A stretch of 7,299 nucleotides of DNA from CAKRJP01 sp963634745 (lineage in GTDB: Bacteria; Bacillota; Clostridia; Lachnospirales; Lachnospiraceae), in contig CAVHCX010000041.1 in the NCBI GenBank assembly GCA_963634745.1, forward strand, positions 1 through 7,299. The letters are read 5' to 3'. Made by a program: the position numbers and the translations under genes. This document shows positions 1 to 5,375 of the stretch, piece after piece (within the stretch, counting starts at the first letter, position 1; every line of letters starts with the position of its first letter). The notes under the pieces are model-generated. The model made no database searches. It was not told the origin of the DNA and worked only from the letters and a program-made list of their open reading frames with translations.

Positions 1-2
1 TG

Positions 3-125
3 GCAGATGAGATGCTGGCTATCCTGAGCGACCGCAATCGGATTATGCAGAAAAAGGATTTGGAGGCCGTAAATGCAAGGTGGAATGCGATGACTTATAA
101 CGGCTTTCCGGGTGATGACGAATAA
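3..125 (+). CDS. 3' end of an unidentified gene (partial)
   Basis: An open frame runs in from the left edge of the window and stops at TAA 123-125, giving 40 residues that end in NGFPGDDE. The segment is charged and probably helical at first (ADEMLAILSDRNRIMQKKDLEAV), then has an aromatic stretch (WNAMTYNGF). No family is recognised from this piece and its start lies outside the window. Its codon use looks like that of the neighbours, so it is likely a real C-terminus and not chance. No terminator follows; degraded DNA begins within 15 bases. Confidence 0.5.
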   Translation, partial: ADEMLAILSDRNRIMQKKDLEAVNARWNAMTYNGFPGDDE

Positions 126-139
126 AGACGAAAGAAGCA

Positions 140-354
140 ATGCGTAGATTGGCATACTATTAGGCATAGGAAGAAATACCGGCAATGTAGAATTAAATTT
201 AGATAGAAGTCTACAAGAAATTGAGATGGCATCAGAACAGGGAGCTGACCTTGTGTTGTTTCCTGAAGTGCAATTGACAGAATTTTTTCCACAGTATCAA
301 AGCGTTATGACAAGTATTTTAGCTTTGCTAAAACGATGTCTAAAAAAGAAATAA
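140..354 (+). pseudogene. Truncated, frameshifted nitrilase-family (carbon-nitrogen hydrolase) N-terminus
   Basis: An ATG at 140 opens MRRLA and hits stops within eight codons. The frame beginning at 157 then reads LLGIGRNTGNVELNLDRS, continues with a helix, and reaches GADLVLFPEVQLTEFFPQY near 240-297. The GADLVLFPE block is the typical first motif of the carbon-nitrogen hydrolase superfamily, whose glutamate is the general base of the Glu-Lys-Cys triad. Homology seems to end at about 297-303, and the frame closes at 354. Only about 50 of the roughly 270 residues usual for the family remain; the lysine and cysteine motifs are absent. A one- or two-base indel near 152-160 separates the start from the rest. 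I call it a dead fragment. That the family assignment is right is fairly likely, but it rests on one motif. Confidence 0.62.
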
Positions 355-422
355 ATGAGGCCTATGCTGAGGCAGTGGTCGAGTTGGAAAAATATCAGAA
401 AAAGGAAAAGTACGGGAAATAA
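336..422 (+). CDS. Possible 28-residue peptide or C-terminal gene remnant overlapping the next start
   Basis: The ATG at 336 begins a charged, probably helical 28-residue frame ending KEKYGK at TAA 420-422. The frame is open further upstream to about 267 and reads KRYDKYFSFAKT just before the ATG. No convincing ribosome binding site precedes the ATG, so this is more likely the tail of a longer lost gene fused to the nitrilase relic than an independent gene. The stop overlaps the ATG at 422 by one base (TAATG), so translation arriving here could re-initiate on the large downstream gene. Its last residues (EKYGK, stop) match the last residues of that downstream protein, which may reflect shared ancestry of the two 3' ends. 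Confidence 0.3.
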   Translation: MSKKEINEAYAEAVVELEKYQKKEKYGK

Positions 423-1837
423 TGGGTAACGAGAGTGGTACATGGGTAATGTATGGCGTGGATTGGAATGATCCGGAGTGCATACATACTGCCCAAGAGG
501 CAATTGAATATATAAACGAGATTGGCTTTCTGCCACTTTTTAAGAACGAAATTCCGGGATTTTCTCTTGAGGAAAGGACTGTACCAGAATACTGGTGGTG
601 TGAAGATCCGGAGCGAGATCCATGGAAGTGGCGTGAAATTATAGCCAGGAGCGGTAAAGTTGCTTATGGCAAATTTTTTGACAAGAAGGCTGGCTTTATT
701 TCTAAGGAATGGTTTCCGTATTTTGTCAATTATAGGAGAGATGGCTACGACTTCGATGCGTTGTGGGACGATGAAAAAGCTTCCAGGCGGCAGAAGAAGA
801 TAATGGACTTGTTTGCAGAAGAGAATTCTGAAAAGGAATATTATACAAATGAGTTAAAGCAGACCGCAGGGTATGGTAAAGAAGGCGAGAAGGGATTTGA
901 AGGAATCATTACAAGCCTTCAAATGCAGACATACCTTTGCCTTAGGGATTTTCGCCAAAGGAAAAATAAGAAGGGCGAATATTGTGGCTGGCCAATTGCT
1001 ATTTATTCTACGCCGGAGCACATCTTTGGTTATGATCATGTAACAAGTGCATATAATGAGACTCCCACAGAATCAGGGAAACGAATTGCAATGCATTTGA
1101 TAGAAAACTATCCAATTGCAACGGCAGAGCAGATTAAGCATATCCTGGGAAACACGGTGGGTATGCCAACAGAAAAAACAAAGAAAGAGAAAAAAGTAGA
1201 TTATCCGGCGAACCTCTTAAAGGAACTTGGACTTGGAATAACAACTTTAAATGACGATCAGGTAGTAGGCTTGGAATATGCCCTCAGTACATTAAAGTCA
1301 GAACGCCATGGTTACATAGAAGCACGTTTTGAAAAAGGAATGACTTTTTCCGAAATAGGAAAGCAAAACTTTTGCTCAGAAACCACAGCAAGTAAACGTT
1401 GCAGGCAGGCTATCAATCATCTAAAAAAAGTGGAGATACTGGTCTGGATTTCAGAAGGGTTTAATGGTCATACAGGAAATAATAATGAAAGAATTGCTGA
1501 ACTTAAGGAAGAATTTATTAAGCGAGGCTTATTAAAGCAGGCAACACTGCTAGATAAGACACCGGATGTTTTGGTTGGTGTAAGTAAATCACAGGCGCAG
1601 ATGTTCTTTAGAGCAGGATTTCCGGCGATTGGAAATATAGTTGAGCTAATCGAAAATAATGCATTATGGTTTTCCAAGATTTCAGGTATTGGGTATGAAA
1701 CCGGAAGACAATTATTATGGGTATTCCAAAGAGAAGGTTTCATCAGTCGGGATTGTGAGGCTTATAAGGTTTCCGCGGACAGGGATTATTATAGAGAATT
1801 AGAGCATAAAAGATGGATAGAAAAGTATGGGAAATAA
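422..1837 (+). CDS. AlkZ-related protein fused to sigma-region-4-like HTH and alpha-CTD-like tail
   Basis: This 471-residue protein has three recognisable parts. Residues about 12-243 (from GVDWNDPECIHT, through FLPLFKNEIPGFS, DPWKWREIIARSGKVAYGKF and NYRRDGYDFDA, to the ILG at 241) match proteins that I know as 'AlkZ-related', a group named after the HTH_42 alkylpurine glycosylases; a QMQ at 167-169 resembles the catalytic Q-x-Q of AlkZ but I cannot show it is equivalent. After a basic linker (244-258), residues about 259-336 look like sigma-70 region 4 (LNDDQVVGLEYALSTL, then FSEIGKQNFCSETTASKRCRQA as helix-turn-helix). Residues about 381-436 resemble the RNA polymerase alpha C-terminal / helix-hairpin-helix fold (VSKSQAQMFFRAGF, IGNIVELI, ISGIGYETGRQLL). 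The tail is charged. The start at 422 gives the conserved N-terminus; the Shine-Dalgarno is weak (AAGGAAAAG about 10 bases upstream), so coupling to the preceding frame is plausible. A DNA-binding, repair or regulatory role is inferred, not shown. Confidence 0.75.
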   Translation: MGNESGTWVMYGVDWNDPECIHTAQEAIEYINEIGFLPLFKNEIPGFSLEERTVPEYWWCEDPERDPWKWREIIARSGKVAYGKFFDKKAGFISKEWFPYFVNYRRDGYDFDALWDDEKASRRQKKIMDLFAEENSEKEYYTNELKQTAGYGKEGEKGFEGIITSLQMQTYLCLRDFRQRKNKKGEYCGWPIAIYSTPEHIFGYDHVTSAYNETPTESGKRIAMHLIENYPIATAEQIKHILGNTVGMPTEKTKKEKKVDYPANLLKELGLGITTLNDDQVVGLEYALSTLKSERHGYIEARFEKGMTFSEIGKQNFCSETTASKRCRQAINHLKKVEILVWISEGFNGHTGNNNERIAELKEEFIKRGLLKQATLLDKTPDVLVGVSKSQAQMFFRAGFPAIGNIVELIENNALWFSKISGIGYETGRQLLWVFQREGFISRDCEAYKVSADRDYYRELEHKRWIEKYGK

Positions 1838-1993
1838 TATGAATATACAGATTTGGGTGTAAAGAAGTTTTATTTTGAACTGATGCCTGATGACAGCGTC
1901 AAGGTAATCTGCAAAAGAGGGCCTTATGCAAGAGTTGATTTAGGCATTGTGAAATATCATTTCAAAATTGGCAAGGAATTCTTAGAACGATAA
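1838..1993 (+). pseudogene. In-frame gene remnant after the stop of the AlkZ-related gene
   Basis: Directly after TAA 1835-1837 the same frame stays open for 51 codons to TAA 1991-1993. It reads like real protein (LGVKKFYFELMPDDSVKVIC, then KRGPYARVDLGIVKYHFKIG and a charged end). The only in-frame ATG is at 1883, with no ribosome binding site in front of it. I see three explanations: the 3' end of a lost gene joined here by deletion, a C-terminal extension cut off by a new stop, or a small gene starting at an unusual codon. The first is favoured, since similar debris lies on the other side of the 471-residue gene. No family is recognised. Confidence 0.4.
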
Positions 1994-2025
1994 GTAAAAA
2001 CGATTGTGTAAAGGAGACAACGAAC

Positions 2026-2418
2026 ATGGAAAGAGTAGAAAAATTCTTAAAAGAAGCAGGAACTTATTATCTTGCAACAGTAGAAGGTGACCAGCCAAGA
2101 GTCAGACCTTTTGGCACGGCTCATATCTTTGAAGGCAAGCTGTATATTCAGACAGGTAAAGTAAAGGATATATCCAAGCAGCTTCATGCAAATCCGAAGG
2201 CAGAAATCTGCGCATTTAAGAATGGCGAGTGGCTTCGCGTGGGAGGAGAGCTGGTAGAGGATGATCGAAACGAGGCAAGGCAGTCCATGCTGGATGCTTA
2301 TCCATCCCTTCAGAAGATGTACAAAGCAGATGATGGAAATACAGAGGTATTTTATTTCAAAGATGCCACAGCAACATTTTCTTCATTCACTCATGAACCG
2401 GAAGTAGTTAAGTTCTAA
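2026..2418 (+). CDS. Pyridoxamine 5'-phosphate oxidase-like flavin-binding protein
   Basis: The 130-residue product has the split-barrel flavin reductase / PNPOx-like fold signature: YYLATVEGDQPRVRPFG near residues 14-30 (first strands and flavin phosphate contact), LYIQTGKVKDISKQL at 39-53, and NPKAEICAF with GEWLRVGG at 56-74. Length is normal for the small single-domain members. These proteins usually bind FMN (some bind F420 or haem) and act as cytosolic reductases or oxidases; the substrate cannot be told from sequence, and this is not the vitamin B6 biosynthetic PdxH, which is longer. The start at 2026 is set by a good AAAGGAG at 2010-2016. The HD-domain gene begins five bases after its stop, so the two are almost certainly co-transcribed. 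Confidence 0.88.
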   Translation: MERVEKFLKEAGTYYLATVEGDQPRVRPFGTAHIFEGKLYIQTGKVKDISKQLHANPKAEICAFKNGEWLRVGGELVEDDRNEARQSMLDAYPSLQKMYKADDGNTEVFYFKDATATFSSFTHEPEVVKF

Positions 2419-2423
2419 GGCGT

Positions 2424-3173
2424 ATGAGTGATTATATTATAACTTACACAGGAAAACATTTTGAACCGTTGAATCCGGATCCGGTTGTTATTGATATTCA
2501 GGATATTGCCCATGCCTTATCCCTAATTTGTCGGGGAAATGGTCATGTGCATACGTTCTGGTCTGTGGGAGAGCATTGTATTTGCTGTGCCAGGGAAGCC
2601 GAGGCTAGGGGAATGTCAGAGAAAATGATTCTGGCTTGCCTGCTTCATGATGCCAGCGAATGCTATATGTCAGACGTCCCCAGACCGTTTAAGAAATCCC
2701 TTCCGGCTTATGGTGAGCAAGAGGATAAACTTTTGAGTTTGATCTATGAGAAATTTCTTGGGACAGAGTTGACAGAGGAGGAGCAGAAGCAGCTTAAGGA
2801 AATTGACAATGCCATGCTCTGGTACGATCTTAAGAAGCTTCTTGGAGAACCACAGATAAGTGAGAAACCAGAAATTCATATCGAGCTGAAATATACGCTA
2901 AGATCATTTAAAGAAGTGGAAGAAGAATACCTTTCCATCTATGAAAAACATATTTGCGGTGTGAAGAATCCTTCTGAAACATGGAAGATAAAACATATTT
3001 TTGATGGAGATTATGGCTGTGAGGAACGCCTGCCTGGAGAAGGTCCGAAAGTATCGGTTACTCTGGTAAACGAGTCCGGAGAGGAAAAACAGGTCACGGT
3101 AGAAGATGCCTGGCTGACAGAAAATGGTCTGGATATCGGTTCCAAGTGGCCGCTTAATGTCATCAGAAACTGA
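2424..3173 (+). CDS. HD-domain phosphohydrolase (YfbR-like 5'-nucleotidase type) with extra C-terminal segment
   Basis: The first about 170 of 249 residues form an HD domain of the phage/YfbR type. A conserved lead-in (DIQDIAHALSLICRGNGHVHTF) contains H30, H41 and H43; H51 lies in SVGEHC, the paired His-Asp is H75-D76 in ACLLHDASE, and the distal aspartate is D128 in EIDNAM. H51, H75, D76 and D128 are the likely metal ligands. Relatives hydrolyse nucleoside monophosphates or other phosphoesters in the cytosol; the substrate here is unknown. Residues about 195-249 are an additional segment ending VTVEDAWLTENGLDIGSKWP, a tail that recurs in diverged form at 5180-5224. Start ATG 2424 lies five bases past the preceding stop with only a weak AAGG nearby, which suggests coupling to the flavoprotein gene. 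No terminator follows. Confidence 0.82.
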   Translation: MSDYIITYTGKHFEPLNPDPVVIDIQDIAHALSLICRGNGHVHTFWSVGEHCICCAREAEARGMSEKMILACLLHDASECYMSDVPRPFKKSLPAYGEQEDKLLSLIYEKFLGTELTEEEQKQLKEIDNAMLWYDLKKLLGEPQISEKPEIHIELKYTLRSFKEVEEEYLSIYEKHICGVKNPSETWKIKHIFDGDYGCEERLPGEGPKVSVTLVNESGEEKQVTVEDAWLTENGLDIGSKWPLNVIRN

Positions 3174-3175
3174 AA
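3129..3175 (+). repeat. First copy of a duplicated 3'-end sequence (copy two at 5180-5226)
   Basis: The last 45 coding bases of the HD gene plus two bases match 5180-5226 at 37 of 47 positions by direct alignment, with no gaps. The encoded tails share 9 of 14 residues (L-D-x-G-S-x-W-P-x-N-x-I-R). The pair brackets the AbiE-like cassette. The divergence is too high for a recent target-site duplication, so the copies are more likely paralogous gene ends. Confidence 0.7.
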
Positions 3176-3310
3176 ATTTAATGTTAACTTCCAATAGCGG
3201 GTACGACTAAGACGAAATCACGGTTTGCTACACAAAGAAAAACGGCGAAAATAAGGGATAAGCGAAAAAACAGCATTTTCACAGGACCTGGGAATGGCAT
3301 GATTTTAAAA

Positions 3311-3367
3311 TAACTCAAAAACTTGATTTATAACATTATCTAAGTTAAAATAAAAGAAATTGAGTTA
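3311..3367 (+). promoter_or_regulatory. Promoter of the AbiE-like cassette with flanking 8-bp inverted repeat operator
   Basis: A sigma-A type promoter is visible: TTGATT at 3323-3328, a 17-base spacer, and TAAAAT at 3346-3351, predicting a start near 3358. Perfect inverted repeats flank it: TAACTCAA at 3311-3318 and TTGAGTTA at 3360-3367. A related direct motif (AAGTTAAAA at 3342-3350 against GAGTTAAAA at 3363-3371) is offset by 21 bases, two helical turns. In studied AbiE systems the antitoxin represses its own operon through inverted repeats in the promoter, so these are the best operator candidates for the product of the next gene. The promoter call is fairly firm; the operator role is inferred. 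Confidence 0.62.
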
Positions 3368-3384
3368 AAAGGAGAATGAGAAAT

Positions 3385-4317
3385 ATGCTTACAAGCGTAT
3401 TCGGGATTTCTATAAAATATGAAGCATGGAATCATCAGGCTTCTTTGCCTGTTTATATCGCAGGAAGTTATGATTTTCAAACAGCGTATATTGGAAACAA
3501 ACGTTGTATAATACTTGTTCCGACAGAAGAACTTGCGACACTTCCAGCACTGAAAAAGCAAATTACAAAAATACAGCAGATTGATAATGTTCCAGTTGTA
3601 TTTGAACTTGCAACGGTATCAAATTATCGAAGAAAAAGCCTTATAGAAAATAACATACCGTTTATTACGGATAAGCAGGTCTTTCTTCCTTTCATCGGAA
3701 CATTGCTTTCTGATGAGAAAGAACCCCAAAAGCTGACGGGTAAGTTTGTTTACTCCACGCAGCAGTTGTTTTTGTTTTATCTGTATAGTAAGAAAAAACG
3801 ATTGTATATTTCAGAAGCCGGAAAAGTGCTTCCATTTACAGCAATGACATTGACCAGAGCAGTAAAGCAGTTGGAAGCGACGGATTTGTTTCTTGTAGCA
3901 AAAGACGGTGTCAACAAGTTTATTGAGTCAAAATATAAGCGAGATGAATTATTTGAAAAAGCAAAAATATATTTGACGACTCCTGTCCGCAAAGCAGGAT
4001 ATATAGATAAGACGCAAGTTACAGAAAATATGGCCCTTGCGGGGGAAACGGCACTTTCTGAAAAAACAATGTTAAATCCAAGCCGAGTTGTTACCTATGC
4101 AATTAGTGAGAAAGATTATGATAAAACCTTGCTGACTGATGAATTGATAGACCCAGATAAGCAGGTCAGACTTGAATTATGGGCATATAACCCAAAACAA
4201 TTTTCAGAGGATAACAGTGCTGATGATATTTCTGTTGTTTTATCTTTTAGAGATACAAACGATGAAAGAATTGAGGAAGCAGTGGATGAATTGCAGGAAA
4301 GAAGGTTGCAGGAGTAA
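3385..4317 (+). CDS. Winged-helix antitoxin / autorepressor candidate of an AbiE-like pair
   Basis: The product is 310 residues from ATG 3385. The in-frame ATG at 3376 is rejected because it lies one base after GGAG (3371-3374), whereas 3385 has a usable 10-base gap. Residues about 125-170 form a winged helix: STQQLFLFYLYSKKKRLYIS, then TAMTLTRAVKQLEATDLFLV as recognition region and a short wing with KDG. The N-terminal 110 residues are mixed alpha/beta and not recognised, although RKSLIENNIPFITDKQVFLP is typical of helper proteins found beside nucleotidyltransferase toxins. The C-terminus ends in an acidic helix. Its stop overlaps the start of the toxin candidate by one base (TAATG), the gene order and coupling expected of an antitoxin followed by its toxin. 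The sequence is far from the best-known AbiEi, so the name is by context. It could also act only as a DNA-binding regulator. Confidence 0.66.
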   Translation: MLTSVFGISIKYEAWNHQASLPVYIAGSYDFQTAYIGNKRCIILVPTEELATLPALKKQITKIQQIDNVPVVFELATVSNYRRKSLIENNIPFITDKQVFLPFIGTLLSDEKEPQKLTGKFVYSTQQLFLFYLYSKKKRLYISEAGKVLPFTAMTLTRAVKQLEATDLFLVAKDGVNKFIESKYKRDELFEKAKIYLTTPVRKAGYIDKTQVTENMALAGETALSEKTMLNPSRVVTYAISEKDYDKTLLTDELIDPDKQVRLELWAYNPKQFSEDNSADDISVVLSFRDTNDERIEEAVDELQERRLQE

Positions 4318-5084
4318 TGGTCAACGGATTTACAAAATTTAAAGAAAGATTTCAGGGCTTTGAAAATCAATATATCATCATCGGCGGGACAGCTTGTGAT
4401 TTGATTATGGAAAACGAAGAATTACCGTTTCGTGCTACAAAAGATGTAGATATTGTGTTGATTGTTGAATCCATAACAGTGGAGTTTGGCAGGTGTTTTT
4501 GGGAGTATGTCAAAGAAGCAGGATATGAGCATTTGAATAAAAGCACTGGAAATGCACAGTTTTATCGTTTTACATCTCCGAAAAGCAAAGAATATCCATA
4601 TATGATAGAAATATTTTCCAGAAATCCAGATTTTATTATATTGGAAGATGATGCAGTTCTCACACCGCTTCCGATAGATGATGAAATCTCCAGTTTGTCG
4701 GCAATCCTTTTAAATGAAGCGTATTATGAATTGCTAAAAACCGGACAAATGATAGTTGATGGCATTCCGGTATTAAGTCCGACTTGCCTGATACCATTTA
4801 AGGCGAAAGCGTGGCTGGATTTAAAGGAACGCAAGCTGAATGGAGAGCAGGTTGATAGCAAAAATATAAAGAAACATAAAAACGATGTGTTCCGATTAGC
4901 ACAGTTAATCACAGCCGATACAAGGCAGGCTCTTAGCACGGAAATAGCAGAGGATATGAAAAGATTCTTATCTGAAATAACTGATGAAACAGTGGATTTA
5001 AAGTCCTTGGGTATAAGAGGAACAGATAAGCAAAAAATGACAGATATGTTGTACCAGTGTTATGGGTTGAAGGATAATACATAG
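4317..5084 (+). CDS. AbiEii/AbiGii-like nucleotidyltransferase toxin candidate
   Basis: The 255-residue protein carries the polymerase-beta-type nucleotidyltransferase motifs: IIGGTACDL with GG at 23-24, ATKDVDIVL with D43 and D45 as the metal-binding pair, and MIEIF with E98 as the likely third carboxylate. Downstream, LIPFKAKAWLDLKERK (residues 158-173) and KNIKKHKNDVFRL (182-194) are the conserved basic segments of the AbiEii/AbiGii family. Members studied in phage abortive infection and in mycobacteria transfer nucleotides to RNA (for example tRNA 3' ends) and stop growth; some act differently, so the substrate here is open. All core residues are intact. The start overlaps the stop of the upstream gene, with GGAG only two bases before it, so translation probably depends on coupling. 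No terminator is seen immediately after; the next one is at 5243. Confidence 0.8.
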   Translation: MVNGFTKFKERFQGFENQYIIIGGTACDLIMENEELPFRATKDVDIVLIVESITVEFGRCFWEYVKEAGYEHLNKSTGNAQFYRFTSPKSKEYPYMIEIFSRNPDFIILEDDAVLTPLPIDDEISSLSAILLNEAYYELLKTGQMIVDGIPVLSPTCLIPFKAKAWLDLKERKLNGEQVDSKNIKKHKNDVFRLAQLITADTRQALSTEIAEDMKRFLSEITDETVDLKSLGIRGTDKQKMTDMLYQCYGLKDNT

Positions 5085-5098
5085 TAAAAGTGCATTGA

Positions 5099-5224
5099 AT
5101 GAAAAATTCGGTAGTATTGATTGCCACGAATATCCTCTTAAATTATCTTACAATTGTTAGGTTCCATATTTTGAGTAGCCTGGATGTTGGCTCCATGTGG
5201 CCGGGGAATGCCATCAGAAGATGA
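5099..5224 (+). pseudogene. Relic of an HD-gene-like 3' end within a 41-codon open frame
   Basis: An ATG at 5099 opens 41 codons to TGA 5222-5224. The first 26 residues look like chance AT-rich sequence (MKNSVVLIATNILLN), but the last 14 (LDVGSMWPGNAIRR) match the C-terminal tail of the HD-domain protein. No ribosome binding site is evident. I read positions 5180-5224 as the surviving 3' end of a lost paralogue or shared domain, and the ATG as accidental. Confidence 0.45.
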
Positions 5225-5226
5225 AA
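5180..5226 (+). repeat. Second copy of a duplicated 3'-end sequence (copy one at 3129-3175)
   Basis: Ungapped alignment with 3129-3175 gives 37 matches in 47 bases, covering the last 45 coding bases and two bases beyond the stop. The protein-level pattern L-D-x-G-S-x-W-P-x-N-x-I-R and the stop codon are kept, which points to common ancestry of coding ends and not to a non-coding repeat. Confidence 0.68.
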
Positions 5227-5242
5227 TATAATAAAAATAGTC

Positions 5243-5274
5243 GAAGGTGTCACTGCAATGTGACACCTTCTTGT
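5243..5274 (+). terminator. Strong intrinsic terminator upstream of the LexA-like operon
   Basis: A perfect 11-bp stem (GAAGGTGTCAC at 5243-5253, GTGACACCTTC at 5260-5270) closes a six-base loop and is followed by TTGTTTT. An A-rich stretch precedes it, so it may work in both directions. It separates the AbiE-like segment from the promoter of the next operon. Confidence 0.85.
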
Positions 5275-5291
5275 TTTCGATGAAAAAAGTA

Positions 5292-5320
5292 TTGCATTAT
5301 GAATCATTATGGTTTATATT
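5292..5320 (+). promoter_or_regulatory. Promoter of the LexA-like operon with a 10-base-spaced direct repeat in its spacer
   Basis: TTGCAT at 5292-5297 and TATATT at 5315-5320 are separated by exactly 17 bases, a good sigma-A promoter with a start near 5327 and a leader of about 50 bases. Between the boxes the heptamer CATTATG occurs twice (5295-5301 and 5305-5311), ten bases apart, and ATGAATCAT at 5299-5307 is a dyad. Either could be the operator of the repressor encoded downstream. No Bacillus-type LexA box (GAAC-N4-GTTC) is seen. Confidence 0.65.
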
Positions 5321-5375
5321 GAATCTATCGAAAGCAATCTGCTCAAGTAATGGGCTTAGAAAGAGAGGATTTCTT

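Noticed and set aside
1468..1743. Minus-strand open frame of 91 codons inside the AlkZ-related fusion gene
   Set aside because: It is antisense to a well-supported gene, with no recognisable motif or ribosome binding site; the same holds for the other antisense frames over the window.
3174..3310. Possible gene remnant between the HD gene and the cassette promoter (reads DEITVCYTKKNGENKG in one frame around 3211-3258)
   Set aside because: It is interrupted by stops on both sides with no start and no family match; too little to support a call. No terminator was found here either.
3376..3384. ATG 3376 as the start of the antitoxin candidate
   Set aside because: Only one base lies between GGAG and this ATG; the in-frame ATG 3385 has a usable spacing.
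5247..5375. Longer start for the LexA-like protein at ATG 5247
   Set aside because: It would make the terminator stem (5243-5270) and the promoter boxes part of the coding sequence, lacks a ribosome binding site, and adds residues unlike LexA; ATG 5376 has AGAGAGG in front and the normal family N-terminus.
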